Source of the DNA: GCA-2684655 sp045105235
GTDB lineage: Bacteria; Planctomycetota; UBA1135; UBA2386
NCBI GenBank assembly: GCA_045105235.1
Contig: JBGCDH010000025.1
Span: 33,287-97,286, forward strand
DNA: 64,000 nt
Reading direction: 5' to 3'
Shown: positions 8,817-16,948 of the stretch, piece by piece
Layout of the letters: each line of letters begins with the position of its first letter
Position numbering within the stretch: position 1 is the stretch's first letter
The notes under the pieces: model-generated
The model's input: only the letters and a program-made list of their open reading frames with translations
Told to the model about the DNA's origin: nothing
Database searches by the model: none
Translations under genes and position numbers: made by a program

Positions 8817-9539
8817 ATGATGAGCTTTGTCGATGACGTCGAGCGCAATGGTTTCGCCGTCGTGCCCGACCTGCTGGCAGCGGATGCGCACACGGCGCTA
8901 TTGCCAGCGTTCGAGGGTGCCTTCGGGCGCGGCGGTCGCCGCGACGGACTGGCCATCGAAGCCGTGCGCGCTGCCGCTGCGGCGCCGGCGGTGCGACGCG
9001 TGGTCGAAGCGATCCTCGGGCGTGACGCCGTCGTCACCAAGGCAACGTTGTTTGACAAGACGCCGGCCGCCAACTGGCTGGTTCCGTGGCATCAGGATAC
9101 GACGATCGCGCTTCGCGAGCGCCGCGAGTGCCCGGGATTCGGGCCGTGGTCGTGCAAGGACGGAGTGACACACGTACGGCCGCCTCGCTTCGTGCTCGAC
9201 GGCATGCTCGCTGTTCGTTTGGATCTGGATGGGGCGACGCAGGGGGCCGGTTCCTTGCGCGTTCTTGCCGGAACACATCGCAACGGTCTGCTCGACAGCG
9301 AGGAGATCCAACGATTGCGGCGCGCGCAGCCTGCGACGCTGTGCGCAGTGCCGGCACGCGGGGCACTTGTGCTGCGGCCGCTTCTGCTGCACGCCTCGTC
9401 GAAAGCGATGATGGCAGAGCCCGAAGCATCCCTGGCGTCGAGGGCGACACGTCGACGGGTTGTGCACCTCGAGTTCGCAAACGTCCGCCTCCCCGAAGGC
9501 GTGCACTGGCACGAATGGTGGCCGACGCCTTCGCCGTAG
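8817..9539 (+). CDS. Phytanoyl-CoA dioxygenase (PhyH) family protein
   Basis: 240 residues from the ATG at 8817 (a second ATG follows at once). It is an Fe(II)/2-oxoglutarate-dependent oxygenase: WHQDTT gives the HxD iron ligands (His92, Asp94), LLLHASSK supplies the distal His at about residue 190, and VHLEFANVRLPEG near the end follows the 2-OG-binding Arg region. GAGSLRVLAGTHRNGLL is the family's usual G-x-L-x-V-x-P-G-S-H-like turn. The frame stays open upstream into the FKBP gene, but the protein homology begins at FVDDVERNGFAVVPDLL. The substrate is unknown. It sits 16 bp after the FKBP gene and may be co-transcribed. Confidence 0.85.
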   Translation: MMSFVDDVERNGFAVVPDLLAADAHTALLPAFEGAFGRGGRRDGLAIEAVRAAAAAPAVRRVVEAILGRDAVVTKATLFDKTPAANWLVPWHQDTTIALRERRECPGFGPWSCKDGVTHVRPPRFVLDGMLAVRLDLDGATQGAGSLRVLAGTHRNGLLDSEEIQRLRRAQPATLCAVPARGALVLRPLLLHASSKAMMAEPEASLASRATRRRVVHLEFANVRLPEGVHWHEWWPTPSP

Positions 9540-9743
9540 CTTTGCGCCACGCGGCGTTGAGCGCGTGGGCGGTGTGCCCGCGCGTGTCGTCGGCCGCTCG
9601 CTAGCGCAGTGCATCGGATATCGGGGCATTCTGCGGTCGCGAAGCCTCCCGTCGCGGCGTTGCAGCTCCTCGGCAGGAAGTATGGAACATGCATTCGTCG
9701 CAGCGCCTTGCGAAGAACGCCCTCCCATCCCGGATCAGGCCCC

Positions 9744-9788
9744 GTCTACCAGATGCCCGTCTACCAGATGCCCGACTACCAGATGCCC
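9744..9788. repeat. Three tandem copies of a 15-bp unit
   Basis: Three head-to-tail copies of the 15-mer GTCTACCAGATGCCC lie at 9744-9758, 9759-9773 and 9774-9788 (the third begins GACT). The array starts just past the stop codon of the convergent oxidoreductase gene and lies in the 253-bp gap after the PhyH gene. The remainder of that gap (9540-9743) shows no gene that I can support. Confidence 0.85.
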
Positions 9789-9792
9789 GACA

Positions 9793-11277
9793 CTAGCTCT
9801 GGCCGTCGATCGGGCGTTGCCAGGCTGGTGCCAGCAGCCGGCGTTTGCCGTCGTGGCTGCGCGGGATCGCGTTCTCTTCACCCGCATCCGCAAAGTCGCG
9901 ATCCCAGAGCTGGCAGGTGACCTGTTTGTGCTTTTGATCGAGGCCTTCGCAGTAGTTCGTGAAGACGCAGCGGCGGATGCTGTCGCCGTGGCCGGTGCGC
10001 ATCTTGAGCCACCAGTCGGGGTCCGCGAGGCTCTGGCGGGCAGCGGCAACCAGGTCGGCGTCGCCGCGCTGCACGATTTGCTCGGCTTGGTCAAACGTGC
10101 AGATGCCGCCGGCCGTGACGACGGGCGTTGCCAGCCCGGCGTCGCGAACGGCTTTTCGAATCGCTTTCGAAAGGTGCACGTTGCGCGCGAACGGGCCGCG
10201 TTCGTCGCTGCGGACCGTCGGCATGCACTCGTGTCCCGAGGGGCCTGTGTATGGATAGGCCGCAGCGCCGACCGACGGCTGCCGCGCATCGTCAAACTTG
10301 CCGCCTTTGCTGATCGACAAGAAGTCGAGGCCCGCCTTCGCAAACGCCGTTGCGTAGCAGATGGCGTCGTCGTTGTCGCTGCCGTTGGCAATGGCTTCGT
10401 CGCCGAGGAAGCGCGTGCCGAGGCACCAGTCCGTGCCAATGCGCTCGCGAACGGCGTCGATGACTTCGAGTGGCAGGCGCAAGCGCCCTTCGCGCGAGCC
10501 GCCGTAGCCGTCGGTTCGCATGTTGGTTCGCGAGAGAAACGACGCCATCGTGTAGGCGTGTGCGAAGTGCAGCTCGACCCCATCAAACCCAGCGCTGCGG
10601 GCGCGCTCGGCAGCGTCGGCAAACAGGGGCGGCAGCGCTTGGGGTAGATCTCGGATGTGATCGAGGTGCACGTCGTGCACCTCCTCGCGGTAGCCCCACG
10701 CGTAGTCGCGGAACTCGCGTGGCGTCAGGATGTCGCGCAGCGTGTCGTCGTCGCACGCCGCGAGCTGCGCGCGCAGGGCGTGCTCGTCGGCTGCTGCAGC
10801 TTCACCAAAGCGTTCGCGCACGGCGTCCGCGTGGCGCTCGCTCACTGCCAAGAAACGGGTGAAGAACTTGCTCTTCTCCGGCCGGCGCCGAATCGACAAG
10901 AAGTCCAGGATCTGCAGAAACAGCTTGGTTTGGCCGCTGCTGCGCTCGCGCACGCGGTCGGCAAGGCGGCGTAAACCATCGACGAAGCGATCGTGGCCGG
11001 CGCGCAGCAAAGGGCCGCTGGGCACGTCGCGGATACCGGTTGCTTCGACCACCAGCACACCTGGCTGGCCGTCGGCGAACCGTCCGTACCAGTCGAGCAC
11101 GTCATCGGTCACCAGGCCGTCGTCGCTGGCTCGCCACGGGACCATCGCCGGCACCCAGGTGCGCGACGTCGCTTCGATCGGTCCGAGGCGCACCGGCGAG
11201 AACAGCTGCGAGCGAGCGGCTTCGTCGGCGCTTGGCCAGCGCGCGTCGGGCAGCGCGTGTTTGATGATCGGGGGCAC
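9793..11277 (-). CDS. NADH:flavin oxidoreductase (Old Yellow Enzyme family)
   Basis: 494 residues. The N-terminal FMN barrel is recognisable: LFSPVRLGPIEATSRTWVPAMVPW is the usual OYE start, GFDGVELHFAHAYTMASFLSRTNMRTDGYGGSREGRLRLPLEVIDAVRERIG is the substrate and phosphate-binding core, and VVTAGGI plus LVAAARQSLADPDWWLKMR is the C-terminal FMN phosphate loop. Family members reduce activated C=C bonds with NAD(P)H. It lacks the separate 4Fe-4S/FAD half of dienoyl-CoA reductases, though a few cysteines occur near the end (RRCVFTNYCEGLDQKHKQVTCQLWD), a region which in the larger relatives holds the cluster. The true substrate is unknown. Confidence 0.85.
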   Translation of the reverse strand: MPPIIKHALPDARWPSADEAARSQLFSPVRLGPIEATSRTWVPAMVPWRASDDGLVTDDVLDWYGRFADGQPGVLVVEATGIRDVPSGPLLRAGHDRFVDGLRRLADRVRERSSGQTKLFLQILDFLSIRRRPEKSKFFTRFLAVSERHADAVRERFGEAAAADEHALRAQLAACDDDTLRDILTPREFRDYAWGYREEVHDVHLDHIRDLPQALPPLFADAAERARSAGFDGVELHFAHAYTMASFLSRTNMRTDGYGGSREGRLRLPLEVIDAVRERIGTDWCLGTRFLGDEAIANGSDNDDAICYATAFAKAGLDFLSISKGGKFDDARQPSVGAAAYPYTGPSGHECMPTVRSDERGPFARNVHLSKAIRKAVRDAGLATPVVTAGGICTFDQAEQIVQRGDADLVAAARQSLADPDWWLKMRTGHGDSIRRCVFTNYCEGLDQKHKQVTCQLWDRDFADAGEENAIPRSHDGKRRLLAPAWQRPIDGQS

Positions 11278-11294
11278 AGCAGATGGGGGGGCGA

Positions 11295-12056
11295 CTAGCC
11301 GCGCTTGCGCTTCTTCTGTTGCTTTGCCTTGGGCTGCTTGGGCGGCTCGCGGAAGCCCTTGGGGGCGCGCCGCATCTGGCCCATCGCTTCTGGCGGCTGC
11401 TCGAGTCCGAGCGAGTACCAGTGCATATCAAACGCCTGCATGTTGAGGCGCTGGTTGTTTTGCAGGCGCAGCAGGTTGTCCTTGCTGGGGCCGTGCTTGT
11501 CGTTCTTCTTGACGAAGGCTGCGAGCAGCACTTGGGCTTCTTCGCTTCGGCCGGCTTTCTGCAGCATCCACGCGTAGGTGTTGTAGAGCAGCGGGTGCTT
11601 GCGGTTGACTTTGGCCGCTAGGTCGAGGATCGATAGAGCGCGATCGACTTCGCCGCTCTTATGGCGAATGCTGGCGAGCAGCAGGCGCGCGTCGCCATTG
11701 CGCAGGCTCGACTTTTCGAGCAGTTCGATGCCGCGCTGTTTGTCGCCGGTGTGGAAGGCAAGTTGGCCCATTTGGGCGCGCACCTGGCCTTCGAGCATGG
11801 GCACCCACTTGCCCATCGGCAGCATGTCCTCGAGCGTTTGGAGGGCGAGCTTGGCGTGGCCTTGCTCCATCTGGCGCTGCACCTGGTGCATCGCAGGCTG
11901 GATCTTTTTGCCGATGCTGCGAGCAATCAGGATCCAAGTCACTGCGAACAGAATCAGTGCGATCGGAATGCACCAGCCCCAGTGCCACCAATCAAGCAGG
12001 AAGCCGCCGACGCTCAGCAGCAGGGACAGGGATACAGACAGCAGGATCGAATACAC
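11295..12056 (-). CDS. Membrane-anchored TPR-like protein
   Basis: 253 residues from a GTG at 12056; an in-frame GTG at 12143 would add 29 Arg-rich residues but has no Shine-Dalgarno-like sequence. Two N-terminal membrane helices (about 1-22 and 27-45) precede a soluble region of tetratricopeptide-like helical pairs (for example RALSILDLAAKVNRKHPLLYNTYAWMLQKAGRSEEAQVLLAAF). A Lys/Arg-rich tail ends the chain (PPKQPKAKQQKKRKRG). It is the last gene of the minus-strand run containing fliA and the two lipoproteins. No specific function is recognised; it may scaffold protein contacts at the inner membrane. Confidence 0.7.
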   Translation of the reverse strand: MYSILLSVSLSLLLSVGGFLLDWWHWGWCIPIALILFAVTWILIARSIGKKIQPAMHQVQRQMEQGHAKLALQTLEDMLPMGKWVPMLEGQVRAQMGQLAFHTGDKQRGIELLEKSSLRNGDARLLLASIRHKSGEVDRALSILDLAAKVNRKHPLLYNTYAWMLQKAGRSEEAQVLLAAFVKKNDKHGPSKDNLLRLQNNQRLNMQAFDMHWYSLGLEQPPEAMGQMRRAPKGFREPPKQPKAKQQKKRKRG

Positions 12057-12185
12057 GCGCGGCTCTCGGGAAACAGGGCCGAGCAGGATACGGATCCGGC
12101 TCTCCCAGCGCGAACATCTTGCAGTGCGAAGACCGCGCCGCACGAAGATCGTGCGCGGTGCCGTCCAACCGGTCGCGGGCGCTCC

Positions 12186-12833
12186 CTAGCCCTCCCGCCA
12201 GGTGCCGACAAAGCGGTGCGCGACGAAATTGGTGAACCGAGCCGGCGATAGCAGCGTCAGTTCCCAGCCGTGCAGGTTGCCATCATCGTGGATTGTGCGG
12301 TCGTAGTAGTGGCGCAGGTCGGCCACGGTGGTGCGGTCGTCGGCATCGTAAATGGCGTCGACGGCCCAGACGCTGGCGCCCGAGTGCACCGAAATCAGCT
12401 GTGTGCGCAGGCCGAGGTGGGTCGGTTGGTAGGCGCGCCAGGAGGTGACCGAGCCCAGAAAGACGCCGTCGAGCGCGTAGCGTTCGCACAGCGAGACCAT
12501 GGCCTCGGTCGAGATGCGGCCGTGGGCCAAAGAGGCGTGCAGAAGGTCGTCTTCTTCGGCCGCCATGGACAGCGGCACGACTTCGAACCGGCGCAGCTTT
12601 TGCAGCTCGGCAACAAAGGCGTCGCGGACCTGCGCTTGATCGACGTCGATGCCGGCTTCGGCATGAAAGGGCAGCACCATGATCCGCCGCACGTTGGCCA
12701 GATCCTCGGGCTCGGCAAGGTAGCTGTTGATCACCTTGGGCCGGTTTGGCCGCGCAAAGTTGCACGACGATAGAAGCAGTGCCGACATGGCTACAGCCAT
12801 GGGCAAAGCGAAGCGAAGGCGTCGACAGCTCAT
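12186..12833 (-). CDS. CsgG/TolB-N-like lipoprotein
   Basis: 215 residues with a lipoprotein signal (LLLSSC, lipidated Cys about residue 24). The mature part follows the pattern of CsgG/TolB N-terminal-type domains: VRRIMVLPFHAEAGID, VRDAFVAELQKLRRFEVVPLS, an acidic helix, LCERYALDGVFLGSVTSWRAYQPTHLGLRTQLISVHSGASVWAVDAIYD. Proteins of this shape often sit at the outer membrane in assembly or secretion complexes. Its start overlaps the stop of the upstream coiled-coil lipoprotein (ATGA), so the two are coupled. Their position in the fliA-led run suggests a link to flagellar assembly through the envelope, but this is inference. Confidence 0.75.
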   Translation of the reverse strand: MSCRRLRFALPMAVAMSALLLSSCNFARPNRPKVINSYLAEPEDLANVRRIMVLPFHAEAGIDVDQAQVRDAFVAELQKLRRFEVVPLSMAAEEDDLLHASLAHGRISTEAMVSLCERYALDGVFLGSVTSWRAYQPTHLGLRTQLISVHSGASVWAVDAIYDADDRTTVADLRHYYDRTIHDDGNLHGWELTLLSPARFTNFVAHRFVGTWREG

Positions 12834-13351
12834 GGCCTTCGTCCGGGGCTGGCTGCGGCTTCGGTCGCCATCGGTCCCATCTCCTGCATAGCCTGGTCCA
12901 ACTCGGCAATTTGTGAACGCAGCCGGTCTTGCTCGAGCTTGGCCTTGTCGATCGACAGGCTCAAGATCTTGGCGTCGCGCTCGCGCAGTGCCTTTTGCAG
13001 CCGAGTGGTTTCGGCTTCCGACTGGGCGCGGTTGCCGCGTTCCTTCTCGAGCGAGGCGAGTTCGCCATCGAGTTGATTTTGAAGGTTCTGGTTCTCGGCC
13101 TGGAGCCGCTTGTTCTCTTCCTCCAAGTGACTCCGGATCTCCAAGAGAGTTTTGTACTCGGAGAGCAAGAGGCTCTGCTTGGGCCCCCAGTCCATTTCGG
13201 TGTTGATCCCGACTTCCGAGAGGCTGCCTTCAAAGCCGTCGAGCGGATCGTCGGCTTTGGGCTCAAACAAGAGGTTGCCGGCGGTCTCGCAGCTGGCCAT
13301 TGGCAGGGCTGCGAGCAAGGTCAGGCAACAGAGTTTCGTAGTTGGGTGCAT
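12830..13351 (-). CDS. Coiled-coil lipoprotein
   Basis: 173 residues with a lipobox (LPMASC, Cys about residue 21). The mature chain starts with a short acidic segment and then is one long predicted coiled coil (about residues 60-155), rich in Glu, Lys, Arg, Leu and Gln with heptad spacing (for example LLEIRSHLEEENKRLQAEN). It overlaps the CsgG/TolB-like lipoprotein gene by 4 bp. No enzymatic motif is present. The coupled lipoprotein pair downstream of fliA looks like a structural unit at the outer membrane. Confidence 0.72.
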   Translation of the reverse strand: MHPTTKLCCLTLLAALPMASCETAGNLLFEPKADDPLDGFEGSLSEVGINTEMDWGPKQSLLLSEYKTLLEIRSHLEEENKRLQAENQNLQNQLDGELASLEKERGNRAQSEAETTRLQKALRERDAKILSLSIDKAKLEQDRLRSQIAELDQAMQEMGPMATEAAASPGRRP

Positions 13352-13373
13352 CGAGTCTCTGGTGTCGGAGGTG

Positions 13374-13625
13374 TCACACTTCGGGGGGCGGGGGATCGTC
13401 CGGGGGTGGGTTCTCGTAGACGCATTCGACGATTGCGGAGGCGCCGCAGCCGCATCGGATTTCGAACCCTGCGATGCGATCGCCGTCTAGCATGGGGACG
13501 ACCGCGATTGGCTGACCTTTGGTGCTGTCCGTGGCGTCGCCGCAGTCGAGCATCGCCGCTTGCGGCACGACGCGGACCGTGTCGCGTCGAATGACGTTGC
13601 GCGGGGGATTCTGCTGGGCAGACAT
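13374..13625 (-). CDS. Small protein with CGCG motif
   Basis: 83 residues, cytoplasmic by appearance. A short beta-rich core contains PIAVVPMLDGDRIAGFEIRCGCGASAIVECVYE with three cysteines in a C-x-C...C arrangement that could bind metal. The tail is almost all proline and acidic residues (NPPPDDPPPPEV). It lies in the run of small genes downstream of fliA, in the same orientation. I do not recognise the family. Codon use resembles its neighbours, which supports it being real. Confidence 0.6.
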   Translation of the reverse strand: MSAQQNPPRNVIRRDTVRVVPQAAMLDCGDATDSTKGQPIAVVPMLDGDRIAGFEIRCGCGASAIVECVYENPPPDDPPPPEV

Positions 13626-13658
13626 GCTGTTGGTCGAGGAGTGGCGTTGCTCGTTGCG

Positions 13659-13955
13659 TTAGGCGACGACGTCGACGTGGCGGCCGTGGGGGTCCGAGTC
13701 GGAAGCGCTCTTGCTGCGAAGGGCCGCGCGTTGACGGGCTCGCTCTTGTGCAGCTGCAATGGGGCCGAGCTCTTGTTTGGCGCTGGACGAACCGCTGCCG
13801 CTGCCGCCGCTGCCAGCTGGAGAGTCGTCCTTCGGCGTGTTTTGGCCGTTGAGCTCTTCTTCGAAGGCCTTGCTGTCTTGGGGCTGGCCGCTGGTGCTGC
13901 GTTCGCGCACCAGGTGCCTGCTCGGGATCGGAGGTGTGCTGTCAATTCCGGCCAT
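13659..13955 (-). CDS. Small disordered protein immediately after fliA
   Basis: 98 residues, hydrophilic and probably disordered: a Gly/Ser run (SPAGSGGSGSGSSS), then a basic helix (QERARQRAALRSKSAS) and a C-terminal GRHVDVVA. It begins 3 bp after the fliA stop, so it is almost certainly co-transcribed and translationally linked with fliA. The family is not recognised. Two obvious possibilities are an anti-sigma (FlgM-like) protein, which is often small, disordered and linked to fliA, or an exported flagellar substrate. I see no clear FlgM helix signature, so neither is asserted. Confidence 0.6.
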   Translation of the reverse strand: MAGIDSTPPIPSRHLVRERSTSGQPQDSKAFEEELNGQNTPKDDSPAGSGGSGSGSSSAKQELGPIAAAQERARQRAALRSKSASDSDPHGRHVDVVA

Positions 13956-13958
13956 CGT

Positions 13959-14699
13959 CTACTCCTGTTCCTTTAGCTTGAGGCGCAGTCGTTCGGTTGC
14001 TCGGGTCAGGATTTGGCTGACTCGGGATTCGGTGACGCCGAGGATTTTGCCGATCTCTTTCAGGTAGAGCTGCTCGTTGTAGTAGAGAACGACGACGTGT
14101 CGGTCGGTCTCCGGCAGCTCGCTGATCGCGCGGGTAAGGCGGTCGTTTTGCTCGTGTGCGTCGGCGCCAGCAACTGGATCGCTGCTCCGCGCGTCGGCAA
14201 CGGTTGCGGACATGGTGACGCCATCGCTGCTGCCGTCGCCGGCGCTGTAGCGCTCGTCGAGCGACAAGACGCGGGATGTATGCAGGGCCTGAAGGTCATC
14301 GTCGAGTTCGCTTTCGGTGGACTCGAGCGCTTCGGCAAGTTCGGGCAGGGTTGGCTCGCGGCCGAGTTCTGTCCAAAGCTCGCTGTTCTTGCGGTCCATC
14401 TTGCGCAGTCGATCGCGCCGATTGCGTGGGACGGGGTCGTGTTTGCGAACCTCATCGAGGATCGCGCCGCGGATCGCGGTATAGGCAAACGTTTTGAACG
14501 ATGCTCCGCGACCCGGATCGTACGTCGATGCGGCATGCATCAAGCCGATGACGCCAACGGAATAGAAGTCGTCCTTGTCGAGCGAGTTCGGCATCGTGAC
14601 CGGTAGGCGCGCTACGACGTAGCGCACCAGCGGCAGAAACTGCTCGACGAGTCGATCGCGCTCGGTGGCCGAACGCTGTACCTTTACAGCCGTGGACAC
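13959..14699 (-). CDS. fliA: RNA polymerase sigma factor for flagellar operons (sigma-28)
   Basis: 246 residues, the usual FliA length. Region 2 (LVEQFLPLVRYVVARLP, DKDDFYSVGVIGLMHAASTYDPGRGASFKTFAYTAIRGAILDEVRKHD), region 3 (PRNRRDRLRKMDRKNSELWTELGREPTLPELAEAL) and the region 4 helix-turn-helix (LYLKEIGKILGVTESRVSQILTRATERLRLKLKE) are all intact. The start is GTG at 14699, sharing one base with the stop of the small membrane protein gene (TAGTG), so translation is coupled. It should direct RNA polymerase to late flagellar promoters; matching sites are listed before fliD and three flagellins. A similar site upstream of this operon suggests positive autoregulation. Confidence 0.93.
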   Translation of the reverse strand: MSTAVKVQRSATERDRLVEQFLPLVRYVVARLPVTMPNSLDKDDFYSVGVIGLMHAASTYDPGRGASFKTFAYTAIRGAILDEVRKHDPVPRNRRDRLRKMDRKNSELWTELGREPTLPELAEALESTESELDDDLQALHTSRVLSLDERYSAGDGSSDGVTMSATVADARSSDPVAGADAHEQNDRLTRAISELPETDRHVVVLYYNEQLYLKEIGKILGVTESRVSQILTRATERLRLKLKEQE

Positions 14700-14959
14700 T
14701 ACTCGTCCTCCTTGCTGGCTTCTGCTTGGCGTTTGGCCTCGTCACGTGCGAGGGCGGAGAGCACAACGTCGATGACGGGGGGAGCCATCAGGTGCGCCGC
14801 AACCAGGGCAATGCCCGCGGCGATGCTCGCGCGAATCAGCGCGGTCGTGCCGTCGACGCCGGCATACATGCCAACGAGGAACGCCACGCCGAACACGACG
14901 CTCGTCAAATATGCTGCCGCGAGACGCGTCAGCTCCTGGCTTCCATCACCCACATTCAT
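14699..14959 (-). CDS. Small two-helix membrane protein, coupled to fliA
   Basis: 86 residues with two membrane helices (about 14-33 and 41-60) and a charged C-terminal tail (LARDEAKRQAEASKEDE). Its stop overlaps the fliA start by one base, and its own start lies 18 bp downstream of a sigma-28-like site. Position between flhG and fliA is where other bacteria place a small gene of poorly known role. I do not recognise a family. A membrane-linked regulator or assembly factor is a guess from context. Confidence 0.7.
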   Translation of the reverse strand: MNVGDGSQELTRLAAAYLTSVVFGVAFLVGMYAGVDGTTALIRASIAAGIALVAAHLMAPPVIDVVLSALARDEAKRQAEASKEDE

Positions 14960-14976
14960 GAGACCTGCAATGGTTT

Positions 14977-15004
14977 CTATCGGCCGTTGGGCGGCTCAGG
15001 TTGA
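14977..15004 (-). promoter_or_regulatory. Sigma-28-like promoter before the small membrane protein/fliA operon
   Basis: Read on the minus strand: TCAA, 16 bases, GCCGATAG, against the sigma-28 pattern TAAA-N15-GCCGATAA. It lies in the 71-bp gap between the flhG stop and the start at 14959, about 18 bp before that start. This would let FliA feed back on its own operon. Confidence 0.6.
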
Positions 15005-15030
15005 GGCCTTGGAAGCACGAAGTGGCGGCG

Positions 15031-15930
15031 CTATGGCGAGTTTCCGCAGGAGGGCCGCATGCGCAGGCGTTGCGTCTTTGGCGCGCGCAATGTGCGCTGC
15101 AATGGCGGAAGCTGGCCGAGTGCGGCGGCCGCCGTCATGCAAAGGTCCTGGCGAGCAGCGGTTTGCGTGGATTGGCTGGCGGCCAACAGCAGCGGCCGCT
15201 GTTGCCTCGTGCTTTGTTCGACTGCCGGGTCATTGCTGATCCAGCCGCATAGCTCGGACGGAACGCCTAAGAACTTTTGCGTGATGCTCGACAGCTTGCC
15301 GGCCGTCTGCATCGCTTCGTTCCGCGAGCGCACGCGGTTGACGACGAGCTTCGGCTGCGGGCATCCCCGTAGATGCAGCACCTTGCAGAGTGCGTAGGCG
15401 TCGGTCAGCGAGGTGACCTCTGACGTCGTGACTCCCAGAGTGAGTTCGCTGCTGGCTGCCACTGCGAGCGTCGCCGTGCTGAGGCCCGCGCCGGTGTCGA
15501 TGACGACGACCTCGTAGGTGTCTTTCGCAGCGCGTCGCAAGTCGCGTAGCAGCGTCGCGACGCGGTGTGGTTGGAGGTTGGCGACTTCGGTTGCTCCGGA
15601 TTGGCCGAGCAAGACGTCGAGCCCGTGTGGTCCCTTGACGATGGCGCGTTCGGGCGTGCAGTGACCGCTAGCGACGTCTTCTAGGTTGAAATCACTGGTC
15701 AGGCGAAGGTGCACGCCGACGTTGCCCGTGCCCGGGTCGAAGTCCACGAGCAGCGTTCGGTAGCCGTTCTGCGAGAACTGCAGCGCAAGGTTCGTTGCGA
15801 GCATCGTCTTGCCAACGCCGCCCTTGGCGCCTGCGACGCACAGCCACGGGGCCGCATGGCTGTCGGCCTGTTTGGCTGCTGGATTCCCGTCGACCAGTGC
15901 ACTGGCCTGCGTTTGCGCGGGGGAACTCAT
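15031..15930 (-). CDS. flhG: MinD/ParA-family ATPase controlling flagellar number
   Basis: 299 residues. A deviant Walker A (GAKGGVGKTMLATN, about 34-47), the conserved VDFDPGTGNVGVHL switch and VVVIDTGAGLSTATL Walker B-type strand identify a MinD-like ATPase. Location directly downstream of flhF, with ATGA overlap, marks it as FlhG (also FleN/YlxH). FlhG dimerises on ATP and membrane, activates the FlhF GTPase and, in polar flagellates, restrains the sigma-54 activator. The C-terminal ~50 residues are Gln/Arg-rich and diverge from the usual amphipathic tail. Confidence 0.88.
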   Translation of the reverse strand: MSSPAQTQASALVDGNPAAKQADSHAAPWLCVAGAKGGVGKTMLATNLALQFSQNGYRTLLVDFDPGTGNVGVHLRLTSDFNLEDVASGHCTPERAIVKGPHGLDVLLGQSGATEVANLQPHRVATLLRDLRRAAKDTYEVVVIDTGAGLSTATLAVAASSELTLGVTTSEVTSLTDAYALCKVLHLRGCPQPKLVVNRVRSRNEAMQTAGKLSSITQKFLGVPSELCGWISNDPAVEQSTRQQRPLLLAASQSTQTAARQDLCMTAAAALGQLPPLQRTLRAPKTQRLRMRPSCGNSP

Positions 15931-16916
15931 GCGTGAGTCTCCAGAAGCTCACAATCAAACGCAGCGCGCGCCAGCTCATCACCCGAGGCGGCCAGGATGT
16001 CGGCCGGTACTTCTTGGCCGACACATAGGTGCGACAGCGGCAGGCCGGCCTCGACCACGCTTGCTAGCGACTCGCCCGGAGCGACCGTTTCGTCCCATTT
16101 GGTGAGGCAGACGGCGTCGACGCCAAGTGGCTCGTAGGCGTCGAGAATCAGCTGGCTGTCACGCCTGCGCGTGCCGGCGCACATGCACAGCAGCGTTTGC
16201 GCAGAGACTGCGCGCAGAGTGCCCTCGAGAATCGGTAGGCTCTCGCGGCTGCGGGGGCTCTTGCCTGTCGTGTCAATGTAGATGCGGTCGGCCTGCAGAT
16301 TCTGGTCCATCGCTCGTCGCACGTCGTCCGCCGACAGGGCCACCGAAAACGGCACGTCAAGAAGTTCGGCGAAGGCGCGCAGCTGTTCGACGGCTGCCAT
16401 GCGGTAGGTGTCGAGAGTGATGACGGCCACGCGCTCGCCGCGTTCGCGCGCGCGGGCCGCGAGTTTCGCGAGCGTCGTCGTCTTGCCGACGCCGGTGGGT
16501 CCTACCAGCGCGAGCGTCTGGAAGCCTGGCGAAGATTCGACGCGTGGTTCGGTGTGGATGAGCGCGGCGAGTACGCGGGCGGCCAGCGCTGGCAGGGCGG
16601 GATCTCCTGGTTTGGACATCTGTACCCGCGTACCCAGCAGGGCGCGTTCGACTGGCTCCAAGATGGCCCGTGACAGGCCGAACTCGAGCGCCTTCTCGGC
16701 GAGCGGTCGAAAGCCGCGCGTCCACTTTGACAGAAATGCCGTCGAACCCGCTTGGTCTCGGTGCACGGGCGCTTTCTTTTCCTCCGCGCCAGCAACGACA
16801 AGGAAACCGTTTCGGGTCGCGCGGGTTTCGACGACAAGCGCGTCGGGACCGCACTCTGTGCGCACGCGTTCGATCGCCTCTGGCAGCGTCTTCGCTTCGA
16901 TTCGCTTCAGCAACAT
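15927..16916 (-). CDS. flhF: SRP-family GTPase, flagellar placement
   Basis: 329 residues. The short N-terminal segment MLLKRIEAKTLPEAIERVRTECGPDALVVETRATRNGFLVVAG is the usual FlhF start. The NG domain shows P-loop GPTGVGKTTTLAKLAARA, DTYRMAAVEQLRAFAELLDVPF (the SRP insertion box), a DTTGKSPRS G3 motif (usually DTAG) and TKWDE as G4. It sets the site of flagellar assembly with FlhG. The B domain between N-terminus and NG part is shorter than in many relatives. The start ATG lies 32 bp from the flhA stop, and its end overlaps flhG. Confidence 0.9.
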   Translation of the reverse strand: MLLKRIEAKTLPEAIERVRTECGPDALVVETRATRNGFLVVAGAEEKKAPVHRDQAGSTAFLSKWTRGFRPLAEKALEFGLSRAILEPVERALLGTRVQMSKPGDPALPALAARVLAALIHTEPRVESSPGFQTLALVGPTGVGKTTTLAKLAARARERGERVAVITLDTYRMAAVEQLRAFAELLDVPFSVALSADDVRRAMDQNLQADRIYIDTTGKSPRSRESLPILEGTLRAVSAQTLLCMCAGTRRRDSQLILDAYEPLGVDAVCLTKWDETVAPGESLASVVEAGLPLSHLCVGQEVPADILAASGDELARAAFDCELLETHA

Positions 16917-16948
16917 GATCCGTTCCGTTCGGGGGGTAAGTCAGTGGG

